A stretch of DNA of 64,000 nucleotides from positions 69,736 through 133,735 of the forward strand of contig JAZKBR010000009.1 in NCBI GenBank assembly GCA_040388535.1, read 5' to 3'. This document shows, in pieces, positions 25,350-34,325 of the stretch; the first letter of the stretch is position 1, and the number at the start of each line of letters is the position of its first letter. Made by a program: the position numbers and the translations under genes. The stretch is from Gemmatimonadota bacterium (GTDB lineage: Bacteria; Gemmatimonadota; Gemmatimonadetes; Gemmatimonadales; GWC2-71-9). The notes beneath the pieces are model-generated. The model was not told where the DNA came from, ran no database searches, and saw nothing but the letters and a program-made list of their open reading frames with translations.

Positions 25350-27062
25350 ATGTTCCAACAGGTGTCGTCGCTTGTTCTTCTCGCCGTCCTGACCACGGCC
25401 GTGCCCGCTCCCGCAATGCAAATCCGCGGGACGATCAGCGGTGGCACACGGCAAGTGCCCAAGACGCTGGTGTTGATCGCGAATCCGTTCTCTGCGTCAC
25501 CTCCGGATTCCGTGGTCGCCGTTGCGATCGGAACGGCGGCGCGTGAACGTCTCGATAAGACGGTCGGCACCGACTATCGCATCATCACCCGCAAGGAGAT
25601 GAACGATGCGCTGACGACCTACGGCTACGGCACAGACGCGATCCTGACGCCACTGTCGGCAGGCCAACTCGCGCGGCAGCTGACGTCACGCTACTTCATC
25701 ACCTCGACGCTCTCGAAGTCGGGCGGCAACATCACGGTGACCGCGCGTCTGGTCGGTTCCAACATCGACGTCGGTCAGGTCGTGACGGTGACGGGGGCGG
25801 CTGGTCCTGAGGTGGGCAACAAGCTGGGCGATGCACTGACTGCGGTGATGAAGGCGATTGCCGACGCGAAGAGCTGCAGCGATCTCGCCGCGACCAAGCC
25901 GGAGAAGGCGATCGAATCGGCCAACAAGGCGCTCAAGGTCGTCCCGAATTTCGGCCTGGCCGAGTGGTGTCTCGCCGAGATGGCGCTGAAGAAGGATTCG
26001 GTGGGTGCCGAGGCGATCACGCACCTGGGCAATGCGGTCAAGGGCGACCCGCTGTCGCTGGTCGCGATGGACCAGATGGCGCAGATCTACCAGAAGAAGT
26101 CCGACAGCGTCAAGGTGATCGAGACCTACCAGGCGATGCTGCGCGCGGCTCCGACCAACAAGCCGTTGCTCGAGACTGCATTCAAGCTCTTCCTGCGGTA
26201 CGGCAAGCCGGAGTCGGCAATGTCAGTCGCCGATGAGGGGATCAAGCAGGATCCGGCGAACCCGGACTGGTTCGACCTCAAGAGCAACGTCTGCTTCGTG
26301 AAGGAAGATTACGCCTGTGCGGTCACCGCGCTGGAACAGGTATTCGTGGTCGACAGCACGCGTGCGGACACGGCGTACTTCAACAAGATCCTGTACGCCG
26401 CAGCGCAGAAGCCCGACACGGCGAAGTATCTGGCGTTCGCACTTCGTGCCATCAAGCGGTTCCCTGACAACGCGGGACTGCTGGAAGAGGCGGGGAAGGC
26501 GTACGCCATCGCGGGGCAGACTGACTCCACCGTCGCGGTGACGCAGCGGCTGGTCAAGATCGATCCGAGCAAGACCGACGCGGTTCTGCGCGTTGTCAAG
26601 CAGCTTTTCGATGCCAAGAAGTCGCACGAGGCGATCCAGTTTGCGCCCCAGATCAAGCAATTCGGGGATGAGGACGCGAAGAACAATTTCTCGAACCTGA
26701 CGTTGCAGGCAATGCAGGCGGCTGCGGGCGCCAAGCCGCCAGAGAGCGCCGCTCTGATCGAGATGGGCGAAGCGTCACTCTCTGTCGGGCCGACGAATCC
26801 GAACATTCTCGTGTTCACAAACTATTTCTATGCGGTTGGACTCCAACCGCAGCTCAGTGAACTGGCCACGACGTCGCGCGCGCAGAAGTCCTGCGAGCTG
26901 GCCAAGAAGGAACAGGAACTGCTCGCGAAGCTGGAGCCGGCGGTCACGCTGGCAGCGTCGAGCACCAACACCGGCGTGGCGGCCTATGCGAAGCAGCTGT
27001 TGGCCTCGGTGGTTTCCGAGAAGCCAGCCGTGACCCAGATGATCGGCTCCTTCTGCAAGTAA
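25350..27062 (+). CDS. Secreted or periplasmic TPR-repeat protein
   Basis: This 570-residue protein begins with a signal peptide (MFQQVSSLVLLAVLTTAVPAPA). Residues 30-165 form an alpha/beta domain with TLVLIANPF, RIITRKEMNDAL and RYFITSTLSKSGGNITVTARLV, which resembles the domain of envelope proteins that assess or assemble partners (FlgO/TolB-N-like), seen only faintly. From about 185 to 440 there are TPR-type helical pairs. I chose ATG 25350 because a strong cggaggt site lies just upstream; the frame is open further upstream through the tRNA. It stands alone between two tRNA genes. Function unknown. Confidence 0.85.
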   Translation: MFQQVSSLVLLAVLTTAVPAPAMQIRGTISGGTRQVPKTLVLIANPFSASPPDSVVAVAIGTAARERLDKTVGTDYRIITRKEMNDALTTYGYGTDAILTPLSAGQLARQLTSRYFITSTLSKSGGNITVTARLVGSNIDVGQVVTVTGAAGPEVGNKLGDALTAVMKAIADAKSCSDLAATKPEKAIESANKALKVVPNFGLAEWCLAEMALKKDSVGAEAITHLGNAVKGDPLSLVAMDQMAQIYQKKSDSVKVIETYQAMLRAAPTNKPLLETAFKLFLRYGKPESAMSVADEGIKQDPANPDWFDLKSNVCFVKEDYACAVTALEQVFVVDSTRADTAYFNKILYAAAQKPDTAKYLAFALRAIKRFPDNAGLLEEAGKAYAIAGQTDSTVAVTQRLVKIDPSKTDAVLRVVKQLFDAKKSHEAIQFAPQIKQFGDEDAKNNFSNLTLQAMQAAAGAKPPESAALIEMGEASLSVGPTNPNILVFTNYFYAVGLQPQLSELATTSRAQKSCELAKKEQELLAKLEPAVTLAASSTNTGVAAYAKQLLASVVSEKPAVTQMIGSFCK

Positions 27063-27088
27063 CACTTCCCCCGACGGGGCAGCTTCTA

Positions 27089-27094
27089 TATATT
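27089..27094 (+). promoter_or_regulatory. Likely -10 box of the tRNA-Asp promoter
   Basis: TATATT occurs 16 bases before the tRNA-Asp gene, in a short AT-rich stretch (cttctatatattc) that stands out in this GC-rich DNA. A -35 box at the right distance is poor (TTCCCC at 27066). Confidence 0.45.
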
Positions 27095-27110
27095 CGGCGG
27101 CTGTCCTTGG

Positions 27111-27184
27111 GGGGCTGTAGCTCAGTTGGTTAGAGTGCCGCACTGTCACTGCGGAGGTCGCGGGTTCGAGCCCCGTCAGCCCCG
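27111..27184 (+). tRNA. tRNA-Asp (anticodon GTC)
   Basis: The acceptor GGGGCTG pairs with CAGCCCC at 27177-27183, the anticodon arm is CCGCA-CTGTCAC-TGCGG with GTC as anticodon, and the T arm is CGGGTTCGAGCCCCG. The discriminator is G at 27184, as expected for Asp. CCA is not encoded. Confidence 0.97.
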
Positions 27185-27193
27185 TCCCGCTCG

Positions 27194-27230
27194 CCACCCC
27201 GTCCGTTTTACGGACGGGGTGGTTTGTTTT
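27194..27230 (+). terminator. Strong intrinsic terminator after tRNA-Asp
   Basis: CCACCCCGTCCGT at 27194-27206 pairs perfectly with ACGGACGGGGTGG at 27210-27222 around a TTT loop, followed by tttgtttt. This 13-bp stem and T-tract is the clearest terminator in the window. It ends only 11 bases before the rsmH ATG, so it also sits in the leader of the cell division cluster. Confidence 0.9.
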
Positions 27231-27241
27231 CCGGAACCCTC

Positions 27242-28156
27242 ATGACCAACCCGCTCCTCCACGTCCCCGTGCTCCTCGAACCGATCCGGGCTCGCGCCCT
27301 CGGCTCGAAGCGCGTGGTAGACGCCACGCTGGGCCACGGCGGCCATGCGGCGGCCTTCCTCGCTGACGGCGCCAAGGTCCTCGGCATCGACCGCGATCCC
27401 GACGCCATCACGACCGCTCGGGCCCGGCTCGGGGAATCCGGGATCGAATACCTGCAGGCCGCCTATGCCTCTCCGGAGGCGCTCGCAGCAGTGGCCCGGT
27501 TCCGGCCGGGGTTCATCCTGCTTGATCTCGGTGTCTCCTCCCGGCAACTCGACGAGGCCGACCGCGGCTTCACCTTCCGGGCCGGGGCACCTCTCGATAT
27601 GCGGATGGGCCCCGACGCCCCGACCGCTGCCGAGTGGCTCGCCGAGACCGAGGAGGGGGAGCTGGCGGATGTCTTCTACCAGTACGCCGACGAGAACCGC
27701 TCGCGGCGGCTCGCAGCCGAAATCGTCCGGCGCCGGGGGAACGCCCCTTTCCTGGTCAGTGACGATCTTGTCAACGCGATCCGCGGAGCCCTCGGCCCCA
27801 AGAGCGGCCCCCCCGACTTCGCCCGGATCTTCCAGGCGGTCCGGATCGCCGTGAACGAGGAACTGACCGGACTGGAGGAGGCGCTCCCCGCCTTCCGGGA
27901 CGCTCTAGTACCTGGCGGTACCCTCGCGGTGATCAGTTATCATTCGGGCGAAGACCGGTTGGTGAAGGGAGCGTTTCGTGATTGGGGTTCGGGATGTGTC
28001 TGCCCCCCCGGGTTGCCACAGTGCGTCTGCGGTCGCGAGCCGCAGGGTCGCGCCGAACCTCGCAAGGCGATCGTTCCCGATCAGGCAGAACTGATCGCCA
28101 ACGTACGTTCCCGCAGTGCCAAGCTACGCTTCTTCCGGATCAATGATGCAGGTTAG
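27242..28156 (+). CDS. rsmH: 16S rRNA (cytosine1402-N4)-methyltransferase
   Basis: RsmH (MraW) methylates C1402 in the ribosomal decoding centre with S-adenosylmethionine. The 304-residue product shows VDATLGHGGHAAAFL, VLGIDRDPDA, FILLDLGVSSRQLDEADRGF and the C-terminal ISYHSGEDRLVK and CVCPPGLPQCVCG blocks. I chose ATG 27242 because the family begins with a few residues before HVPVLLEP; the frame is open upstream into the terminator. It is the first gene of the dcw cluster here; mraZ, its usual neighbour, is absent and a tRNA precedes it. Its last 14 bases overlap ftsL. Confidence 0.97.
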   Translation: MTNPLLHVPVLLEPIRARALGSKRVVDATLGHGGHAAAFLADGAKVLGIDRDPDAITTARARLGESGIEYLQAAYASPEALAAVARFRPGFILLDLGVSSRQLDEADRGFTFRAGAPLDMRMGPDAPTAAEWLAETEEGELADVFYQYADENRSRRLAAEIVRRRGNAPFLVSDDLVNAIRGALGPKSGPPDFARIFQAVRIAVNEELTGLEEALPAFRDALVPGGTLAVISYHSGEDRLVKGAFRDWGSGCVCPPGLPQCVCGREPQGRAEPRKAIVPDQAELIANVRSRSAKLRFFRINDAG

Positions 28157-28427
28157 GGGACGCCACCTGGTGCTCGCCTGGACGGCAGTGTTCCTCGCTG
28201 TCGCCGGAGTCATCGTGTCACGCGACCGCCGCGCGTTCGCGCTGCAGGGCCGCCTGCGCACGCTTGACGATCACGTCAGCGCGCTCATCTCCGATCGCGA
28301 CCGTCTTGCCGCGACGATTGCCCGCCTCTCCACGCAGGAACAGCTGCAACCTCGAGCCGAGGCCATGGGGCTTCGGATCGCCTCCGATTCGGAAATGGTC
28401 GCGCTTCCCGTCACGCCGGCGCACTGA
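28143..28427 (+). CDS. ftsL: FtsL-like division protein
   Basis: A 94-residue protein with one N-terminal membrane helix (LVLAWTAVFLAVAGVIVS) and a periplasmic coiled-coil stretch (LQGRLRTLDDHVSALISDRD). That topology, together with the place between rsmH and ftsI, is the signature of FtsL, which scaffolds FtsQ, FtsB and FtsWI at the division site. The sequence itself is poorly conserved in this family. Two ATG codons, at 28143 and 28146, are possible; both lie inside rsmH. Its stop overlaps the ftsI ATG. Confidence 0.8.
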   Translation: MMQVRGRHLVLAWTAVFLAVAGVIVSRDRRAFALQGRLRTLDDHVSALISDRDRLAATIARLSTQEQLQPRAEAMGLRIASDSEMVALPVTPAH

Positions 28428-30394
28428 TGGCGAAGCCCGCAGCGCGGATCGTCGTGCTTCAGGCGCTCCTCGCGCTCGGCGGCGCAGCCGTGTTCTGGAA
28501 ATCGTTCCGGTTGCAGGTGGTCGAGCATACCACCTGGAAGGCACGCGCCGAGAAGTACCGCTACAAGACATCGCCGGTGCCGGCGCCGCGCGGCCGCATC
28601 TACGATCGCAATGGCGTGCCGCTCGCGGTGACGGATGAGGGCTACCGCATCGCGGTGGCGCAGAATCAGCTTGTCGATACCGCCAAGGTGATGGCGCTGC
28701 TGGTGACGAAGCTCGGCATCCCGCGCGAACAGGTCATCAAGGAATTCAGCGACAACGACGCCTTCTTCAATACGCTCTATTCGGCGAGTGAAGTCGAGCC
28801 GATCCGGCGCATCAAGGGGGTCTACCTGATTCCGGTGCGTGAGCGGACCTATCCGGTCAAGTCGCTCGCGACGCGCCTGCTTGGTCGGCTTGATGACCAG
28901 GGTAAGCCCTCCGGCGGCGTGGAGCGCATGCTCGATTCGTTGCTTGAGGGCACGCCGGGTGAGGCGCGCTATCAGCTCGATACGCGTGGCCGGGCCGTCG
29001 AAGCCCCCGACTCACGGCTCAAGGAGCCGAAGCCCGGGCGCGATGTCTACCTCACCATCGATCGCAATGTGCAGGCGATTGCCGAGGGCGCACTCCGGCG
29101 CACGGTTGAAACCAGCCAGGCGCGCGGCGGCGATGTCGTGATCCTCGACCTGCGCACCGGCGAACTGATCGCCATCGCTTCGTTGCGGAGCGATCCGGTG
29201 ACGCACGAGGTCCAGCCCTCGGCGTCGGCGATTGTGGAGCCGTTCGAGCCCGGCTCGACATCGAAGATCTTCACGGCCGGCGCCGTGCTGCGCTTTCACG
29301 GCGACACCGCACCGGTGCCTGGGATGGGGGGGATCTGGAGAATGCCGGTGAGTGGACGGAGCACTCGCACCATCGAGGACGAGCACAAGACCACCGATCT
29401 TCTCACCCTCGGCCAGACGATCAAGTTCTCGAGCAATATCGCGATCTCGCAATTCTCCCGGCGCATCAGCGGAGAAGAGCAATACCGCGCGATTCGTGAC
29501 TTCGGCTTCGGTACGGTGCCGGGGATCGGCTTTCCTGGTGAATCGCCAGGGGGGATCGCCTTGCCGGCGACGCGTGCGAACATGGCATTCACCCAGCCGT
29601 CGTGGGCGCAGGGCTACGAGTGGACCACCACCGCGCTGCAGATGGCCGCTGGCTACGGGGCGATTGCCAACGACGGCGTGCTGCTGGCTCCGCAACTGCT
29701 GCGCGAGGTGCGCGACGGGAGTACGGGCCGAGTGCTGTACCGCACGAAACCTCAGGTGCTGCGCCAGGCGATCGCGCCGGAGATCTCGCGGCGACTTCGG
29801 GAATACCTCCGACTCGCGACCGACAGCGGCGGAACCGGCACACGTGCCCAGCTCGATGTCTATTCGGTGATTGGCAAGACCGGCACCGCGAAGATGGCGC
29901 CCTACGGCCCAGGGAACTATCGCGCTTCGTTCGCGGGAATCTTCCCCGGCGATGATCCGCAGTGGGTCGTCTACGTGATGATCGACCACCCGACCGCAGG
30001 GTCGCATTTCGGTGGCTTCGTGGCGGCGCCTGCCGTGCGGTCGATGCTGCTGCAGGCACTGGCTGCGTCGTCCTCGCCGCTCGATCGCAGCCGGATCACT
30101 GCGGAGGCGGCAGCGACGCCACCGGTTGCGAGAGCGGCAGCATTTCCTGAATCGGTCCCGGTCGAACGGGTTCGACTCCCGCTGTCGGCGCCAGCCCACG
30201 CTGCTGCGGGCGCCGCGGTGGCGATGCCCGCGCTCGCAGGCTCATCGGCTCGCGAGGCCGCATTCACACTGCATCGGCTTGGCCTCGAGGTCCGGCTCAC
30301 CGGTCGGGGTCGAGTGCGTTCCACCATTCCTGCGGCGGGCGACACGCTGGCCCGCGGCGAAACCGTCACCGTCTACGCCGACTCAACCCGATGA
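28427..30394 (+). CDS. ftsI: Septal peptidoglycan transpeptidase with one PASTA domain
   Basis: FtsI (PBP3) cross-links septal peptidoglycan. The 655-residue protein has an N-terminal membrane anchor (about 5-25), a pedestal domain with RGRIYDRNGVPLAVT, and the transpeptidase with the active serine in STSK (277-280), SSN and KTG (484-486). After an alanine-rich linker, residues 595-655 form one PASTA domain. PASTA domains are familiar in the division PBPs of Gram-positives and of some diderm phyla, whereas the proteobacterial enzyme lacks them. The ATG overlaps the ftsL stop, and the end overlaps murE by four bases. Confidence 0.95.
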   Translation: MAKPAARIVVLQALLALGGAAVFWKSFRLQVVEHTTWKARAEKYRYKTSPVPAPRGRIYDRNGVPLAVTDEGYRIAVAQNQLVDTAKVMALLVTKLGIPREQVIKEFSDNDAFFNTLYSASEVEPIRRIKGVYLIPVRERTYPVKSLATRLLGRLDDQGKPSGGVERMLDSLLEGTPGEARYQLDTRGRAVEAPDSRLKEPKPGRDVYLTIDRNVQAIAEGALRRTVETSQARGGDVVILDLRTGELIAIASLRSDPVTHEVQPSASAIVEPFEPGSTSKIFTAGAVLRFHGDTAPVPGMGGIWRMPVSGRSTRTIEDEHKTTDLLTLGQTIKFSSNIAISQFSRRISGEEQYRAIRDFGFGTVPGIGFPGESPGGIALPATRANMAFTQPSWAQGYEWTTTALQMAAGYGAIANDGVLLAPQLLREVRDGSTGRVLYRTKPQVLRQAIAPEISRRLREYLRLATDSGGTGTRAQLDVYSVIGKTGTAKMAPYGPGNYRASFAGIFPGDDPQWVVYVMIDHPTAGSHFGGFVAAPAVRSMLLQALAASSSPLDRSRITAEAAATPPVARAAAFPESVPVERVRLPLSAPAHAAAGAAVAMPALAGSSAREAAFTLHRLGLEVRLTGRGRVRSTIPAAGDTLARGETVTVYADSTR

Positions 30395-31839
30395 CCTTGC
30401 AGCAGTTGGTCGCTCTGCTCCGCCGCCACGATCTCGTGATCGAAGCGCCCGACACCGACGTGCCGATCGAAGGGATCGCGGTCGATTCCCGACAGGTGAA
30501 GCCCGGGGTGCTCTTCATTGCCGTGCGCGGGTCGGTCGTCGACGGCCACAGCTATATCGCGAAGGCGATCGCGAGTGGCGCAGCTGGCGTGATCGCGGAG
30601 CAGGGGAGTACGGTCGGCGTGCCACTCGTCGTGGTGCGGGATGGCCAGCGTGCCGCGCGGCTGCTGGCGGAGGCGTGGTACCGCTCGCCGGCAGACTCGC
30701 TGCAGCTGGTGGGCGTCACCGGCACCAATGGCAAGACGACGACGACCGCCCTGATGCGCCACTTGCTCAACGCCGTGCACGATTCCGGAAGCATTGGCAC
30801 CCTCGGCGCGTTCGACGCGAAGAGCCGCCAGGTGCCATCCACGGCGGGCTCCCTGACGACCCCAGGGCCGCTCGACCTGCAGGCGACGCTTCGGGCCCTG
30901 GTCGATGCGGGGGTGCGGCGCGTCACGATGGAGACGTCGTCTCACGCGCTCGATCAGGGACGGCTCGACGGCCTCGCCTTCGCAGCCGGCATCTTCACCA
31001 ATCTCACTCGCGACCATCTCGACTATCACGTCACGATGGAGCAGTACCTCGCCGCCAAGCGTCGACTCGCCGACCTCGTCACCAGCGACGGCGTCCTGTC
31101 GGTGAATGCGGATGATCCGGCGTGGCAAGGGCTGCACGCCGACAAGCGCACCATCACCTGGGGGCTCGCTCCAGATGCTGCCCTCCGGGTCGAGGATGTG
31201 ATGTCGGTCGCGGCGGGATCCAGGTTCACCCTGTCGGGACGGTTCGGCAAGGCGGAAGTGTCGATTCCATTTCCCGGTGACTTCAACGTCGCGAATGCGG
31301 CGGGTGCAGCTGCTGCCGCACTCGGCCTCGGCATTCCCCTCGCGACCGTGGTCGAACGCCTTGCCTCTTCGCCGCAGGTACCTGGGCGAATGGAAAAGAT
31401 CGTGGACGCGCCATTCCACGTCCTCCGCGACTACGCTCACACACCAGACGCGCTCGAGCGGGCGCTTGCGACGCTCCGGCCACTGACACCGCGTCGCCTG
31501 ATTGTGGTGTTCGGATGTGGTGGCGATCGCGACAAGGGGAAGCGACCGATCATGGGGAGGATCGCGGCCGCCGGTTCGGACCACGCCATCGTGACCTCCG
31601 ACAATCCGCGCACCGAGGATCCCGATCTGATCATCGATGACATTGTGGCCGGGATGCCGAAGTCCGGCTGGGAACGCGAGACCGACCGCTACGTTGCCAT
31701 CGCGTTGGCGGTAGGGCAGGCCGGGCCTGGCGATGCGGTGCTGCTCGCGGGCAAGGGTCACGAGACCTACCAGGTGGTCGGCACTGAGAGTCTGCCGTTT
31801 GACGAGCGTGACATCGTGCTCGGGCTGCTCGGTCGATGA
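30391..31839 (+). CDS. murE: UDP-MurNAc-L-Ala-D-Glu:meso-diaminopimelate ligase
   Basis: MurE adds the third residue to the peptidoglycan stem peptide. The 482-residue protein has the Mur ligase ATP loop GTNGKTTT at 111-118, the central domain with YAHTPDALERAL, and the DNPR motif at 404-407, which in this family marks use of meso-diaminopimelate, not lysine. That tells us the likely cross-link chemistry of this cell wall. ATGA overlaps join it to ftsI before and murF after. Confidence 0.97.
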   Translation: MTLQQLVALLRRHDLVIEAPDTDVPIEGIAVDSRQVKPGVLFIAVRGSVVDGHSYIAKAIASGAAGVIAEQGSTVGVPLVVVRDGQRAARLLAEAWYRSPADSLQLVGVTGTNGKTTTTALMRHLLNAVHDSGSIGTLGAFDAKSRQVPSTAGSLTTPGPLDLQATLRALVDAGVRRVTMETSSHALDQGRLDGLAFAAGIFTNLTRDHLDYHVTMEQYLAAKRRLADLVTSDGVLSVNADDPAWQGLHADKRTITWGLAPDAALRVEDVMSVAAGSRFTLSGRFGKAEVSIPFPGDFNVANAAGAAAAALGLGIPLATVVERLASSPQVPGRMEKIVDAPFHVLRDYAHTPDALERALATLRPLTPRRLIVVFGCGGDRDKGKRPIMGRIAAAGSDHAIVTSDNPRTEDPDLIIDDIVAGMPKSGWERETDRYVAIALAVGQAGPGDAVLLAGKGHETYQVVGTESLPFDERDIVLGLLGR

Positions 31840-33191
31840 GCGTCCGCTTCACGGATGCGTGGGTCCGCGCCGCCCTGCACCTCGCGGGCTCTGCGGATGG
31901 TGGCTACGGTGCCGTCGTCACCGATACGCGTGAGATGATGCCCGCGGCACTTTTCGTGGCGCTGCGCGGAGAGCAGTTCGATGCCCATCGCTTTCTTGAG
32001 CAGGCGCGCGATGCTGGCGCCACCGGCGCGGTGGTGCTCGAGGGAACTCCGGCGGTACTCGGCCTCAATCTTTACCCGGTGTCGGATACACTCCGAGCGC
32101 TCGGCGACCTCGCGGCCGCCGCACGCACTCAGATGACGGGGCCCGTCATTGGCATCACCGGACAGAATGGCAAGACCTCGACCAAGGAGATGGTGGCGGC
32201 AGTGCTTGCCACCCGGTGGCGCACCCACAAGACACGCGCCAATCTCAACAACCTCATCGGCGTGCCACGCACCATTCTCGAGGCGCCGGCGGACACCGAG
32301 GCGCTGGTGGTGGAGGCAGGGGCAAATCTTCCCGGTGAAATCGCCCGGTACCGCGAAATCATCTCACCCGACATCGCACTGGTGACGAATGCCGGGGCCG
32401 GGCATCTCGAAGGGTTCGGTACGGTCGCTGGTGTGGTGCGGGAGAAGCTCGCCCTCACGCGCGAGGTGCCTCTCGCGATCGTGGGAACCACGCCGCCGGA
32501 ACTCGCACCGGGCGCCCGTGAGCGGGGCGCCAAACGCGTGATCACCGCCGGCCTCGATGGCGCCGAGATCCACCCGACGAGCGTGGAAATCAGCGCCGAT
32601 GGGCGACCGATCGTCTCCATCGATGGCCGAACTTTCACCCTCGCCGCGCGCGGCCGGCACCAGGCCGGTAACGCGATGTTTGCGTGGGGTGTCGCGCGAG
32701 AGCTGGGACTCGACCTCGATGCCGTCGCGCGATCGCTCGAATCATTCACGGTACCGGGCGGACGCGGCGAATTGACGCAGGTCGGCTCGCTCACCTTGCT
32801 CAACGACAGCTACAATGCGAACCCGCAGTCTTTCGCGACGGCGATCGCGCTGGCGCGGGAGCTGAGGCCTGGGAGACGACTGGTGTTCGTCGCCGGGACG
32901 ATGCGGGAACTCGGCACCGACTCGGCGCAGCTGCATCGCGATGTTGCCGCTGAGCTCGCGTCGCTCAAGCCCGACCTGCTCGCGCTGGTCGGCGATTTTG
33001 TGCCTGCGTTCAGCGGCTATCGCGCGGGCTTCGGGGGTACCCTGCTGGAGGCGCCCGACGCCGAATCGATGGGCCCGCTCCTGGCGGCAGAGTTGCGGGG
33101 CGACGAACTGGTGGTCCTGAAGGGTTCGCGGGGGGTCACCCTCGAACGTATTCTTCCCGCGATTCTCCCCCGCGCCGCCACGACGACCTGA
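31836..33191 (+). CDS. murF: UDP-MurNAc-tripeptide:D-Ala-D-Ala ligase
   Basis: MurF adds D-Ala-D-Ala to complete the pentapeptide precursor. The 451-residue product has the N-terminal substrate domain (VVTDTREMMPAALFVALRG), the ATP loop GQNGKTS at 109-115 with GITGQNGKTSTKE, TRANLNNLIGVP, and the C-terminal ND-SYNANP block. The ATG overlaps the murE stop by four bases; mraY follows after six bases. Confidence 0.97.
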   Translation: MSVRFTDAWVRAALHLAGSADGGYGAVVTDTREMMPAALFVALRGEQFDAHRFLEQARDAGATGAVVLEGTPAVLGLNLYPVSDTLRALGDLAAAARTQMTGPVIGITGQNGKTSTKEMVAAVLATRWRTHKTRANLNNLIGVPRTILEAPADTEALVVEAGANLPGEIARYREIISPDIALVTNAGAGHLEGFGTVAGVVREKLALTREVPLAIVGTTPPELAPGARERGAKRVITAGLDGAEIHPTSVEISADGRPIVSIDGRTFTLAARGRHQAGNAMFAWGVARELGLDLDAVARSLESFTVPGGRGELTQVGSLTLLNDSYNANPQSFATAIALARELRPGRRLVFVAGTMRELGTDSAQLHRDVAAELASLKPDLLALVGDFVPAFSGYRAGFGGTLLEAPDAESMGPLLAAELRGDELVVLKGSRGVTLERILPAILPRAATTT

Positions 33192-33197
33192 GGCCAG

Positions 33198-34325
33198 ATG
33201 CTCTACCATCTTCTCGCGCCCCTCGGCAAGTCGAACCTGCTGTTCAACCTGTTCAACTACATCTCGTTCCGGGCGGCGGGCGCGATGGTCACGGCCCTGC
33301 TGATCGCCTTCGTGGTCGGGCCGGGGATCATTGCCAAGCTGCGGGAGCTGAAAGTCGGTCAGGTCATCCGCGCCGAAGGGCCGGCGACGCATCAGGTCAA
33401 GCGTGGCACGCCGACGATGGGCGGACTCATCATCATCGCTGCCACCGTGATCCCGACGCTGCTCTGGGCGCCGGTCACGAACCGGTTCGTGCTGGTCACG
33501 GTCATCGCGATGCTCTGGTGCGGCGCCATCGGCTTCATCGATGACTACCTCAAGGTGGTGGAGGGGCGTCCGCGCGGTCTCGTGGCCAAGTGGAAGCTGA
33601 TCGGGCAGGTCTCCTTCGGTATCACGCTGGGCGTGATGCTGGTGAAGTTCCCGGTGGTGCCACCGGCCACCATTCCGGCTGCGGCGACCACGGTACCGTT
33701 CTTCAAGTATCTCCTCGTGACATTCGCCCCATGGCTCTACGTGCTCTTCGTGACTGGCGTGGTCACCGGCTTTTCCAATGCGGTCAATCTCACTGACGGG
33801 CTCGATGGGCTCGCGACAGGGCTCTCGATGATCGGAGCCTGCGCATTCGCGTTCTTCGCCTATGTTCTCGGCCGAATTGATACCACGGGCTACCTGAACC
33901 TCTTCTACTTGCCCGGCTCGGGTGAGCTCGCCGTTTTCTGCGCTGCCCTGATGGGCGCCTGCCTGGGTTTCCTCTGGTTCAATGCCCACCCCGCGAAGGT
34001 GTTCATGGGTGACACTGGATCGCTCGCGCTCGGTGGCGCGTTCGGGACGATGGCGATTCTCCTCAAGTCGGAGTTCCTGCTCGTCATCGTCGGCGGCGTC
34101 TTTGTGGCCGAAGCGGTGTCGGTGATGCTGCAGACCTCGGTGTACAAGTACTTCAAGCATTCGCGCGGTCGCGAGTACGCCGATTCCCATCGGGTGTTCC
34201 GGATGGCGCCGCTGCATCATCACTTCGAGAAGCTTGGCTGGGCTGAAACCACCGTTGTGGTCCGGTTCTGGATCCTCGGAATCTTCTGCGCGCTGGCGGC
34301 GCTCGCCACACTCAAACTGCGATGA
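33198..34325 (+). CDS. mraY: Phospho-MurNAc-pentapeptide transferase
   Basis: MraY transfers phospho-MurNAc-pentapeptide to undecaprenyl phosphate, making lipid I at the inner membrane. The 375-residue protein has about ten membrane segments. The family motifs are all present: GTPTMGG, FIDDYLKV, NLTDGLDGLATG and the late loop PLHHHFEKLGW, which holds histidines of the active site. The stop overlaps the murD ATG by four bases. Confidence 0.98.
   Translation: MLYHLLAPLGKSNLLFNLFNYISFRAAGAMVTALLIAFVVGPGIIAKLRELKVGQVIRAEGPATHQVKRGTPTMGGLIIIAATVIPTLLWAPVTNRFVLVTVIAMLWCGAIGFIDDYLKVVEGRPRGLVAKWKLIGQVSFGITLGVMLVKFPVVPPATIPAAATTVPFFKYLLVTFAPWLYVLFVTGVVTGFSNAVNLTDGLDGLATGLSMIGACAFAFFAYVLGRIDTTGYLNLFYLPGSGELAVFCAALMGACLGFLWFNAHPAKVFMGDTGSLALGGAFGTMAILLKSEFLLVIVGGVFVAEAVSVMLQTSVYKYFKHSRGREYADSHRVFRMAPLHHHFEKLGWAETTVVVRFWILGIFCALAALATLKLR

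Noticed and set aside
27066-27094. The ccccgacgggg stem as terminator of the secreted TPR gene
   Set aside because: Only four paired bases with no T-run; more probably part of the tRNA-Asp promoter region.
32742-34223. A 493-codon reverse-strand frame across murF and mraY
   Set aside because: Glu/Arg/His-rich antisense product; mraY and murF are both complete on the other strand.
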